Below are positions 42,201 to 49,037 of a DNA stretch of 64,000 nucleotides, one piece after another. Below the pieces are notes generated by a model. That model was not told the DNA's origin, did no database searches, and was given only the letters and a program-made list of their open reading frames with translations. The stretch's first letter is position 1; each line of letters begins with the position of its first letter. A program made the translations under genes and the position numbers. The stretch spans positions 50,359 through 114,358 of the forward strand of contig NZ_BBCG01000005.1 of assembly GCF_001311925.1 (NCBI RefSeq), in the 5' to 3' direction. The DNA comes from Cellulosilyticum ruminicola JCM 14822. GTDB taxonomy: Bacteria; Bacillota; Clostridia; Lachnospirales; Cellulosilyticaceae.

Positions 42201-44706
42201 CAGATGTATTTATCTGTACAAGTGGGTGCATCTTATTACCTGCTATTCCCATTAGCATTGATTGATTTATGCTACTTTGTTCTATCCAATAATGTTCTTT
42301 TTCAAATGGATATGTTGGTAAGCTTATTTTTTGTGGTTTACCAGCTTTGTATAATTCATTCCAATCTAATGCAATACCATTTATCCAAGCTTCTAAGAAT
42401 TTTTCAGCTACTCTATTATTAAGCCAGCTTCTTACCATTTGCTTCATCTCTTCATATTGAGTAAATTTAAACATGTTGTTTTGATTGTTACTACTTCCTC
42501 TATAACAATCTTTGATATAGCTTTCCTTATTAATAAACTGATTGAGTCTTTCTTTAAGTTCCGCCATATTATTTACTATAAAGGCAACTCTTTCTGCCAT
42601 TTCTTCGCGTCCAACTTGAAGTGTATAAGCTATACTGCTAAGTTCTTTATCTGTAAAGTTTTTCTTGATTATGTGTTCTAATAATTGCTTAGCTTCTATT
42701 TCTAAACCTTCTTCATTTCTAGCAGATAATACGATAAATTGAGTTTCGTTTGCTGTACTATCTGTTACCACATTTGGAATATATTCTTCTACAATAACAT
42801 GTGCATTAGATCCGCCTGCTCCAAAGCTACTTACACTTGCTGCAAGTGGTTTTCCATCAACTCTTTCCCAATTGCTTAATTCTCTTTGTACTACAAATGG
42901 TGTGCTTTCAAAATCAATATTAGGATTTAATTCTTGTGCATGTAAGGATGGTACCAGTTTTTTGTGCTTCATTTGTAGTAATACTTTAATAATGCCAGCT
43001 ATACCTGATGCACTTTCTGTATGACCAATATTAGATTTTACTGAACCAATTGCACAATATTGTTTATCACTTGTATATGCTGCAAATGATTTTGTTAATC
43101 CTTCTATTTCAATAGGATCTCCTAATGATGTTCCTGTACCATGTGCTTCAATATAAGTAATTTGTCTTGGATTAATTCCAGATGCCTTAATTGCACTATC
43201 AATTACATTCTTTTGAGCCTTTAAATTAGGTACAGTATAACCATTTGTTTTGCCACCATGATTGATAGCAATACCTTTTACTACACCATAAATATGATCG
43301 CCATCTGCTATTGCTTTTTCTAATGGTTTTAATAAAACTGCTCCTATTCCTTCGCCTGGTACATAACCATCTCCATATTTTCCAAAGCTTTCACAACGTC
43401 CCCTACTAGATACAAAGTTTCCAGCTCCTAATGTAATATATTTATTTGGATGAATAGAAACATTAACTCCACCAGCAATGGCCATTTCACAAGCATTTGT
43501 TCTAATACTTTGACAAGCTAAATATAACGCTGTTAATGATGATGAACACATTGTATCTACAGAAAGGCTAGGTCCATGTAAATTAAATGTATAAGATACT
43601 CTATTGGCAATAGATGATGGGTTACCAGCTAAGGCTATGTTGCTTCCTTTAACTTGCTCTTGTGCACCATAAAGTTGATATTCTTCATACATTACACCTA
43701 CGAATACACCTACATTGCCTTCTAAACCATTTGCTCTATACTTACTTAAAGCATCTCTTGTATAACCTGCATCTTGTATTGTTTCATATGCACATTGTAA
43801 GAATAATCTTTCTTGTGGGTCCATCTTTTCTGCTTCACGAGGTGAAATATTGAAAAATAGTGGATCAAATTCATCTACGCCATCAATAAATCCTCCCCAT
43901 TTACTACGTACTTTACCTTCAATATTTGGTCTAGGGTCATAATACTTTGTATAATCCCAACGTTCTTTTGGAATTTCTGTAATACAGTCTTTACCGTTAA
44001 CTAAATTATCCCATAATTCGTTAGCATTATTAGCTCCTGGATATCTACCTGAAATACCTACAATTGCAATATCAAAATTGTTATTTGTAACATCATTTCC
44101 TTGTTTATCAACAATATCTTTAAATGATAGTCTACCTTTTTGTCTAGATTTTTTCTCAATCTTTTCTTCATTAAGTGACTTAGTACTTGCTTCTGATTTT
44201 GTAATATCTAATAGTTCACTTAAACGGCTGCTATGCTCTTTAATAAAGTAATCTGTAAGTTCTGCTACTGTTTGATATTCATAGAATATTGTAGTTGATA
44301 ATTTACCAAATTGTTCTTCTAATACCTTTGTAAGTTTAGTTACCATAATAGAATCTATACCATATGACTCAAAAGGTGTATTTTCTTTCAATGCCTCTGT
44401 TTTTAGTCTAATACCATTAGAAATAACTGCCTTAATATATGCTATAGCTTTTAATCTTAAAATTTCATCAAATACTACAGCTTTCTTAGAAAGACTCTCT
44501 ACTACTTCTTTTCCGTTAAGTACATCAATATACTTTTCTTTTAATACTTTAGTATATCCTTCAACTACTAATAATTGAGGTTCTTTAGATATTACACCAT
44601 AATTAAACGCATTAATGCCTACTTGAGTTTGCATTGCCACCATACCAGTTTCTTTTTCAAACTCGTTCTCGACATCTGAATCAACACTCATACCACCTTC
44701 TGCCAT
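33298..44706 (-). CDS. PKS2 fragment 3: KR end-ACP / KS-DH-KR-ACP / KS-DH-KR-ACP / KS and start of DH
   Basis: This is the largest fragment, 3802 residues: KR-D tail; ACP-D Ser ~114 (YGIDSIMVTK); KS-E ~213-640; DH-E ~823-1100 (DHVINGEKVLPG, HPSLIDGAIQS); KR-E ~1105-1520 (GGMGGLG, LHSAGVIKD); ACP-E Ser ~1580; KS-F ~1675-2105; DH-F ~2290-2570 (DHKVGGRKILPG); KR-F ~2570-2990 (IHSAGIIKD); ACP-F Ser ~3055; KS-G ~3155-3585; start of DH-G. All three KSs read DTMCSSS. KS-G has SAVEKIDPQERLF where its sisters have REAEKMDPQERLF. Every KR has the Asp marking B-type (D-hydroxyl) products. Repeated KS-DH-KR-ACP modules predict conjugated double bonds. Both ends are frame breaks. Confidence 0.9.
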   Translation of the reverse strand: MAEGGMSVDSDVENEFEKETGMVAMQTQVGINAFNYGVISKEPQLLVVEGYTKVLKEKYIDVLNGKEVVESLSKKAVVFDEILRLKAIAYIKAVISNGIRLKTEALKENTPFESYGIDSIMVTKLTKVLEEQFGKLSTTIFYEYQTVAELTDYFIKEHSSRLSELLDITKSEASTKSLNEEKIEKKSRQKGRLSFKDIVDKQGNDVTNNNFDIAIVGISGRYPGANNANELWDNLVNGKDCITEIPKERWDYTKYYDPRPNIEGKVRSKWGGFIDGVDEFDPLFFNISPREAEKMDPQERLFLQCAYETIQDAGYTRDALSKYRANGLEGNVGVFVGVMYEEYQLYGAQEQVKGSNIALAGNPSSIANRVSYTFNLHGPSLSVDTMCSSSLTALYLACQSIRTNACEMAIAGGVNVSIHPNKYITLGAGNFVSSRGRCESFGKYGDGYVPGEGIGAVLLKPLEKAIADGDHIYGVVKGIAINHGGKTNGYTVPNLKAQKNVIDSAIKASGINPRQITYIEAHGTGTSLGDPIEIEGLTKSFAAYTSDKQYCAIGSVKSNIGHTESASGIAGIIKVLLQMKHKKLVPSLHAQELNPNIDFESTPFVVQRELSNWERVDGKPLAASVSSFGAGGSNAHVIVEEYIPNVVTDSTANETQFIVLSARNEEGLEIEAKQLLEHIIKKNFTDKELSSIAYTLQVGREEMAERVAFIVNNMAELKERLNQFINKESYIKDCYRGSSNNQNNMFKFTQYEEMKQMVRSWLNNRVAEKFLEAWINGIALDWNELYKAGKPQKISLPTYPFEKEHYWIEQSSINQSMLMGIAGNKMHPLVQINTSDVFEQKYSTVFTGEEFYLTDHVINGEKVLPGAAYLEMAYQAVKIAVKDVVEGNYSIKLQDICWRMPFVNSEANSINISLESLSDTELRFNIYSVEDDIQKGYCEGKACLIDKEKSPSIDIKSLQNSLKSQEISKEECYKVFKKGNITYGVAHQVIEKMYAGSQSVLTNIHLPEQLQETFNEYMLHPSLIDGAIQSCIGMGLQEKEEKVEVPYSLDSVEVYDALSDNMWVYVTSNQMDKCNIELCDESGKVAVRLKGLATKKMRLQATDTVMYVPSWVAASEIENQTKQFDEKYVLVYGDDEKSNLIKGLGYDVARYTKVNVNDLANAYEKDAIELFNFIKEKQAAHIQGKVLLQVVVLKQKAEMSVYEGLLGLIKTVQGENPNIYTQLLVVEDDIDTNVLASKLEESSKNISEAKILYSGDKRYTVKWQEIQNVKTSENIIWRENGVYVITGGMGGLGILFAKEIVNKNQKARVILIGRSELDNAKKAVLDEINGQVVYKQADLSKEDSVTKVVNQIVNEYGKINGILHSAGVIKDQLIIKKSVQEFKQVLAPKVRGVENLDKATKNIDVDFIMLFSSITSINGNIGQSDYAVANGFMDMYASYRNRLVENGQRKGQTYVINWPLWAEGGMQVSEAISKDIKKQFGMHPMQTETGIKAFYDVLELPYTQVMVVEGEASKLRRTLLAQINGEIKESEEVVVNTQVSISTHDDLQDKAVNYIKEIVSKIIKLTPNKIDESAQLEKYGIDSVMVMQLTDQLELTFGQLPKTLFFEYQTIAELTKYLLENYEAQFAKALDIVVNAGEVVEEKATNVLESSNQGFKVKRKNKVGRNVTLRSADQPLDIAIIGLAGKYPGANNLDELWRSLTEGKDCITEIPKERWNFEEYYDPNGKEGKVRSKWGGFIEGVDEFDPLFFNISPREAERMDPQERLFLECAYQTIQDAGYTRKELSEYNKNGLEGNIGVFVGAMYEEYQLYGAQEQLRGNNICLAGNPSSIANRVSYTFNLHGPSMTVDTMCSSSLTAISLACQSIRNEQCEMAIAGGVNVSIHPNKYIGLGQGNFVSSKGRCETFGEGGDGYVPGEGVGAVLLKPLEQAIADGDQIYGVIKALEINHGGKTNGFTVPNLKAQENVINRAIKVSGINPREMSYIEAHGTGTALGDPIEIDALNKSFKQYTSDKQYCAIGSIKSNIGHTESASGIAGITKVLLQMKYGKLVPSLHSEVLNTNIDFANTPFKVQRSLTDWKRPVIEGKTEKLTAGISSFGAGGSNAHLILQEYTDTYSHNEVGEFKEYIIVLSAKTEERLKLQVANLKEVIEKSKFDNNDLVNIAYTLQTGREAMEERIAFVVKSIEELKEKLQLFLNNESYIGECYRGSINQYEEINKFIQSEDIKQVIKSWISQKRYTKFIELWVKGIEVEWKLLYNKKLPKKISLPTYPFEQEHYWIETDKNFNSLGHVTQIHPLVQKNTSDVFEQRYTTAFTGQEFFLADHKVGGRKILPGAAYLEMAYIAIKEAINNTIESEYSINLEEIIWRYPLVCDESQEVNISLELVSDTELRFEVYDARVENNGQKIYCEGIATIDRKDSEKIVDIESIKQECNEEEISAEDCYKVLSKNGINYGLSHKVVKNIYCGQNSLLVQLQLPDQLKGSFKQYTLHPSLIDGAIHGSVGLSIHNNLENVGIPFTVNKVKVYGALEENMWAHIVEVRANECNIKLYDSQGALKVELGSLVTKSITDYKVNNTSVMLWKSEWIKHTAAAINEISAEEHYVFAYGLTNNYDLSAELNKLFTKCHFTYQKVDVEDLAHSYEEACLEIFNNLKECLNTKVTKKVLIQILVLEEVEALQTYEGLLGLIETASLENPNVSVQFVGIREIDNKDKIAHNVYNASLESRYNKLIYINNESYVQSWKEFKGIIKENGIPWKENGIYLITGGMGGLGYIFAKEITKHISSGKVILLGRSRLSQQYQEKLADLERKGIEVTYKQVDVTSEREVTQTIQEVVNEYGNINGIIHSAGIIKDHLIIKKTEDEYKKVLGPKVKGIVNLDKATKDLKLDLFIAFSSITGIKGNIGQSDYAAANGFMDAYCAYRNQLTKLGKRQGRAYSINWPLWNNGGMNIDKRIVTALQEKLGMSTLETTVGLQAFYEVLNTEENQVLVVQGKASKLRRTLFETQQNSKLSKLNNAQTKTARVDEDIRIRTQNYIKKVVADIIKLSPNKVDINKQFEDYGIDSVMIMQLTSELEKTFGEISKTIFFECQTIAEVTKYFIENFANVINELLMPKTQAVANETTEETTEEISLELTDAAPIKMKKHSRMNVKGSVLAKQQDIAIIGLAGKYPGANNVEELWNVLANGQDCITEIPKDRWDYSKYYDPDRNAKGKACSKWGGFIDGIDKFDPLFFNISPSAVEKIDPQERLFLQCAYETIEDAGYTKESLSQYKTNGLEGNVGVFVGVMYEEYQLYGAQEQQKGINVALGGNPSSIANRVSYTFNLHGPSIALDTMCSSSLTAIYLACQSIRTNECELAIAGGVNLSVHPNKYVALGQGKFVSSDGRCRTFGKDGDGYVPGEGVGAILLKPLDRAIQDGDHIYGVIKGIAINHGGKTNGYTVPNVKAQKNVIEKAINESGINPRTISYIEAHGTGTALGDPIEIDSLNKAFGNYGAEKQYCAIGSIKSNIGHTESASGIAGITKILLQLKHKKLVPSLHSAQLNPNINFAETPFKVQQELADWKRPVVQDKEQPLRAGISSFGAGGSNAHLIIEEYMQPKNNVNVKEQEAKVIVLSAKTEERLMVVAERFKHKLEQQQFSDADLLNIAYTLQVGREGLNIRIAFIVNNLKELQEKLTSFIEGKDYIPGCYRTQASSAKEVLDVIQYEDIKYVINEWIKDKQYDKFLDLWVKGIDIDWNLMYGNSKPSKMSLPTYPFEEEKYWIDITPNYQLVEQTNKLIGNMMHPLVQYNISDVTEQRYGSSLMEVNFS
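33320..33322 (-). other. Frameshift site 5 (PKS2 DH-G)
   Basis: AGT AGT TTG ATG GAA departs from the DH N-terminus. TTTT for TTT gives SSFDGSEFFLRDHVIKG, restoring the catalytic His motif. Confidence 0.85.
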
Positions 44707-47700
44707 AATGGCCAGTTAAATGTACATGTTATTCCTTTTCTTTCACCTTGTGCCACTAAACTATTTCTATATTGTACATATGCATCCATAAAGCCATTAG
44801 CTGTAGCATAATCACTTTGTCCTATATTACCATTTAAACTTGCAAGAGATGAAAAGACTGCAAAGAAATCTAAATTCATTTGTTTAGTTACTTCATCTAA
44901 ATTAACAATTCCTGTTACTTTAGGTGCCATAACTTCTAAGAATTCTTCTTCTGTCTTTTTACCTATTAAATGGTCTTTTAACGTTCCTGCACAATGTAAT
45001 ATACCATTTATTGATCCATACGCTTCTTTTATTTCTATTATAGATTTTTCTAGATTTTGTCTTTCAATCAAATCAACTGATTTGTAAATGACGTTTACTT
45101 TCTCATTTTTAAGTTGATCTAATTTTTCTTGTTTTTGAGGTGTTAATGAAGACCTACCAAGTAAAATGATATTACCTTCACCTATTTGATGAGCTATTTC
45201 TTTAGCAAAAATATAGCCTAGTCCACCCATTCCTCCTGTAATAACATATGTTCCATTTTGCTTCCATAAAAGTGTTTCATTCTTATCGTTATTCTTCACT
45301 TCATTCCATTGAAGTTTATAGTACTTATTATTTTTATACATTAACTTACTAATATTTAAGTTCTTACTAGCTTTTTCTACTGCCTCAATAATGTTCTTAT
45401 TATCTTCTAAAATAATAAGTTGTGTTATAATATTAGGATTTTCAGCTTCTGCACTCTTTACTAAACTTAATAATCCTTCATAAACACCCATTTCTTCTCT
45501 ATCTTTTACTACAACTAATTGAACAAGTAATTTATTTGAAATACCGTTTTTAAAATATGTCTTAATTCCATCTAATAATTGTACAGCATGCATACTATAT
45601 GATTGATTTAACGCATTATTTTCTACCACATAACATGTACACTCACTATCTTTAATATTATTTTCAACTAAAGTTTTAACTTCTTCATTTTCTTTAGATC
45701 CATAAATAAAGATAGCTTTCTTGCTAACTGCTGTTTGAGTCATGTTTTTAGGTATAAATTCTACCCAGCTTGGTTTACAAATAAGTTGTCCTACTTGTTT
45801 TTTGCCGCCCATGCTCTTCATTTCTCTAGATGAAAGTTTCTCTAATTTAACTTTAATCTCACCTGATTCATTGCAAATAACTATATTACATCTTCCATCT
45901 TCTTCTTTTGTAACATACGCCCATACAATTTGTTCTAAAGCGTCATATACTTTTACATTCTCTAACGCAAATGGTACTTTTACAGCCTTTTCTTTATCAT
46001 TAATTGAGAAACCAATGCTTGAATGAATAGCACCATCTACTAAACTAGGGTGTAATGTATATTTTTTAAAGTCTCCTACTAAATGTAGTGGAAGTTGTAA
46101 CTTTGTTAGTATTACATTTTCACCTAAATAGATTTGCTTCATCACTTTATGAGATGGACCATAATTTATATCTCCATCACTTAATTTTTGATAACAAGCT
46201 TCTGTTGATACTTCTCCTAGCGTACATTGAAGTTTAATATCTTCAAGATTAATTTGACCTGGATTTACTTTCTTATCTAAATTAATCTTTCCTTCACAAT
46301 ATACAACTTCATCTTCCAATCTTGTTGTACCATATACTTCAAAACTTAACTCTGTTTTGCTTAGTAAATGAATGGCAATATTTACTGTTGTAGGTTCTGT
46401 TACAATTATTGGTTGCATCCATACAACATCTTTTAGGCTAATCATGTATTCTTCATTCATAACATCTTTAACAGATAAATCAACTGCTGTATGAACCATT
46501 TCTAAATATGCTGCACCTGGTAATACTTTATTGCCACCAACAACATGGTCTTTTAAGAATGTCTCTTCGCCAGTAAATACGGTTGTATATCTTTGTTCAA
46601 AGATATCAGATGTATTTTGCTGTACAAGTGGATGAATCATTCCTTGTATATTTACTTCTTTATTATCCTTCTCTGGGATAATATCTGTAATCCAATAATG
46701 TTCTTTCTTGAATGGATATGTTGGTAAACTTATTCTTCTATTTACATTATTTCCATGTAGCTCTTGCCATTGTATGTTTTCACCTGCTACCCATAATGCT
46801 GCGATCTCATCCATATTATGAGAAGCCATTGCTACTGATACTTCTATATTTTTATTTTGTTTAATTTCAGAAGAATAAATTTCTTTTGCATCTTCTCCGC
46901 TTATAAACTTCTTCATTTGCTCTTTAAGTTCTTGTATAGATGAACATAAAAAGGCTACTCTAGATGCCATACTCTCTCTAGCTACTTGAAGAGTATATGC
47001 CACATCTCTTAATGAATTATCCTTAATATCTACATTAGTATTTTTAATTTGCTTAGCAATTTCTGTTGCTAACTCTTGAATACTATTGATTTCTGATAAT
47101 CCTTCTTTAGTATCTATATCAAATTCTTCTATTAATTGCTCTTTCAACATATTAATTTGGCAATAATCTGTTGTTAATTCACTTAAAGAGTCTACTTGCA
47201 TTACTTCATCTTTTTCTAATTGAAGGACTTTTACAATGCAGTTAACTACACTATCCTTAACGTCATTAACAACCTCTTCACTTACTATTACTTCTTGCTC
47301 AAAATACGTAATAAACTTCTTCACATACTCTATAAGTACTTCTTTATTTTCTGCTGAAATTGGGATAATCTTTAATCCTGTATCTTTATCAGTATGCGCT
47401 TCCTTGATTCCCTTATATTCTTCAATAATTACATGCGCATTGCTACCATTTGCTCCAAATGCACTAATTCCAGCTCTTCTAGGTACCTCTTGATTATCTA
47501 TATATAATGGCGCCCATTTTTCTAATTCTGTTTCTACATAAAATGGTGTCTTATCAAATGGTATATATTTATTTAACTCTTCTGCATGTAATGATGGGAA
47601 GATTTCATGGTGCTTAAGTTGTAATAATACTTTTGTAATACCAACAATTCCAGCTGCCCCTTCTAAGTGACCAAAGTTAGATTTAACTGAACCAATAGCA

Positions 47701-49037
47701 CAGAATTTTCCATCTTTCTCATTAGCATTAAAGGCCTTAGTAAGTCCTGTAATTTCTATTGGATCTCCTAATGCTGTTCCAGTTCCATGTGCTTCTATGT
47801 ACCTAATTGATCTTGCATCTATATTTTCTTTTTCTAGTGCACACCTAATAACTTCTGCTTCTGCATTAGGATCTGGCACTGATAATCCAGATGTTTTTCC
47901 TGTATGATTAATTGCCGTTGCTTTTACTATACCGTATATAGGATAACCTTTTTCTTCTGCTTCTTTTACAGTAGTTAAAAGTATGGCGCCAACACCTTCA
48001 CCTGGTACATAACCTGTAGCATTTTCCCCAAAGCTTCTGCATCTTCCATCCTCTGATACCATTGTTGCATCATTTAAGAAAATATATTTATGTGGATGTG
48101 TTACAACATTTACACCACCTACTAACGCATAACTACATTCACCTCTTTTAATACTTTCAGACGCTAAATGTAATGCTGTTAAAGAAGATGAACACATTGT
48201 ATCCACTGACATAGATGGACCATTAAAGTTAAAGTAATGAGATACAGCATTTGCAACTTGGGCAGATGCAACTCCTAAAGAAGTTTTATAACCATCCTTG
48301 GTCATCTCTGCTGCAAATAATTCATAGTGATTCCAAAATACACCTGCAAATACGCCTACATTTTTCTCTTTAAGAATACGTTTATCTCTTCTTGGAATTT
48401 TAAAACCTGCATCTTCACATGCTTCCCAAGCTACTTCTAAGAAAAGTCTTACTTGAGGATCCATCATTTCAGCCTGACTTGGAGAAATATTAAAGAATAA
48501 TGGATCAAACTTATCTATATCTTGAATAAATCCGCCAAAATTATAAACTTCTTCTGGATTATAACTAAACTTATAATCTTTCCATCTTTCTACTGGCATT
48601 TGTGTAATGCAATCTTTACCACTTCTTAAAACTTCATATAATTCTTCTTTTGTATTTGCATTCGGATATCTTCCTGCAATACCAATAATAGCTATATCTT
48701 CATTTACAATTGCATTTTCTTTAACAACTGGTTTAGTAACTGATTTTTCCTTGCCTAAAATATCAATAATATCTTTTGCATAATGTACAACTTTTTGCGT
48801 ATCGCCATATAATACACTTATTTGTGCAAATTTATTTGCTAATATACTATCTAATATATTCATACCTTCTATTATTGGCAATGCTTCAGAACCCGTTCTC
48901 TCTTTTAACATCTCAACAATGTCTTTATCTATAGACATGCCATCTGAATTCCAAAGTGGCCAGTTAATCGCAACTGATTGACCTCTTCTTACATTCTTTT
49001 CTACTTTGACATTTCTAGCTTTAATAAAACTATCCAT
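44688..49037 (-). CDS. PKS2 fragment 2: KR end / KS-D with ACP-like insert-DH-KR
   Basis: This fragment has 1449 residues: KR-C tail (~1-95, INWPLW); KS-D ~114-545 (GIAGRYPN, DTMCSSS with Cys ~277, EAHGTGTALGD, KSNFGH). The linker after the KS holds an extra ~80 residues (~585-665) that look like a degenerate ACP. DH-D ~800-1075 (DHVVGGNKVLPG, HPSLVDGAIHS) and KR-D ~1085-1449 (GGMGGLG, LHCAGTLKD, QSDYATANGFMD) follow. KS-D follows KR-C with no ACP between, because in module C the twin ACPs precede the KR. The fragment begins at an internal Met after a lost base (49038-49040) and ends at NWPLW through another (44703-44704). Confidence 0.9.
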   Translation of the reverse strand: MDSFIKARNVKVEKNVRRGQSVAINWPLWNSDGMSIDKDIVEMLKERTGSEALPIIEGMNILDSILANKFAQISVLYGDTQKVVHYAKDIIDILGKEKSVTKPVVKENAIVNEDIAIIGIAGRYPNANTKEELYEVLRSGKDCITQMPVERWKDYKFSYNPEEVYNFGGFIQDIDKFDPLFFNISPSQAEMMDPQVRLFLEVAWEACEDAGFKIPRRDKRILKEKNVGVFAGVFWNHYELFAAEMTKDGYKTSLGVASAQVANAVSHYFNFNGPSMSVDTMCSSSLTALHLASESIKRGECSYALVGGVNVVTHPHKYIFLNDATMVSEDGRCRSFGENATGYVPGEGVGAILLTTVKEAEEKGYPIYGIVKATAINHTGKTSGLSVPDPNAEAEVIRCALEKENIDARSIRYIEAHGTGTALGDPIEITGLTKAFNANEKDGKFCAIGSVKSNFGHLEGAAGIVGITKVLLQLKHHEIFPSLHAEELNKYIPFDKTPFYVETELEKWAPLYIDNQEVPRRAGISAFGANGSNAHVIIEEYKGIKEAHTDKDTGLKIIPISAENKEVLIEYVKKFITYFEQEVIVSEEVVNDVKDSVVNCIVKVLQLEKDEVMQVDSLSELTTDYCQINMLKEQLIEEFDIDTKEGLSEINSIQELATEIAKQIKNTNVDIKDNSLRDVAYTLQVARESMASRVAFLCSSIQELKEQMKKFISGEDAKEIYSSEIKQNKNIEVSVAMASHNMDEIAALWVAGENIQWQELHGNNVNRRISLPTYPFKKEHYWITDIIPEKDNKEVNIQGMIHPLVQQNTSDIFEQRYTTVFTGEETFLKDHVVGGNKVLPGAAYLEMVHTAVDLSVKDVMNEEYMISLKDVVWMQPIIVTEPTTVNIAIHLLSKTELSFEVYGTTRLEDEVVYCEGKINLDKKVNPGQINLEDIKLQCTLGEVSTEACYQKLSDGDINYGPSHKVMKQIYLGENVILTKLQLPLHLVGDFKKYTLHPSLVDGAIHSSIGFSINDKEKAVKVPFALENVKVYDALEQIVWAYVTKEEDGRCNIVICNESGEIKVKLEKLSSREMKSMGGKKQVGQLICKPSWVEFIPKNMTQTAVSKKAIFIYGSKENEEVKTLVENNIKDSECTCYVVENNALNQSYSMHAVQLLDGIKTYFKNGISNKLLVQLVVVKDREEMGVYEGLLSLVKSAEAENPNIITQLIILEDNKNIIEAVEKASKNLNISKLMYKNNKYYKLQWNEVKNNDKNETLLWKQNGTYVITGGMGGLGYIFAKEIAHQIGEGNIILLGRSSLTPQKQEKLDQLKNEKVNVIYKSVDLIERQNLEKSIIEIKEAYGSINGILHCAGTLKDHLIGKKTEEEFLEVMAPKVTGIVNLDEVTKQMNLDFFAVFSSLASLNGNIGQSDYATANGFMDAYVQYRNSLVAQGERKGITCTFNWPLWQKVV
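44703..44704 (-). other. Frameshift site 6 (PKS2 KR-D)
   Basis: CCA TTA TGG CAG AAG GTG GTA TGA ends the frame at NWPLW. One more G (GGG for GG) gives NWPLWAEGGMS, the usual KR C-terminal motif. Confidence 0.88.
47040..47285 (-). other. ACP-like insertion within the KS-D linker (no phosphopantetheine serine)
   Basis: Sister modules go directly from a helix ending near residue 580 to the conserved VAYTLQ segment. Here about 80 residues intervene with the helix pattern of a carrier domain (VVNCIVKVLQLEKDEVM, then LKEQLIEEFDID, then SIQELATEIAKQI). Where GxDS should be, the sequence reads TTDYCQI, so no serine can be modified. Confidence 0.6.

Larger units (their letters stand above)
26365..44065 (-). 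repeat. Tandemly repeated KS-DH-(KR)-ACP modules within PKS2
   Basis: Modules E to I repeat the same order with strongly similar DNA and protein. Their KS domains (about 42795-44065, 38385-39680, 33945-35245, 30790-32080, 26365-27660) share DTMCSSSLTA, VMYEEYQLYGAQ (AMYEEYQ in F), INHGGKTNGYTVPN and YIEAHGTGT with few changes, and the plus strand shows recurring stretches such as the one around GATGATGAACACATTGTATC. KS-D (47460-48690) is more divergent. This fits intragenic duplication of a polyene-forming module. Confidence 0.8.
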
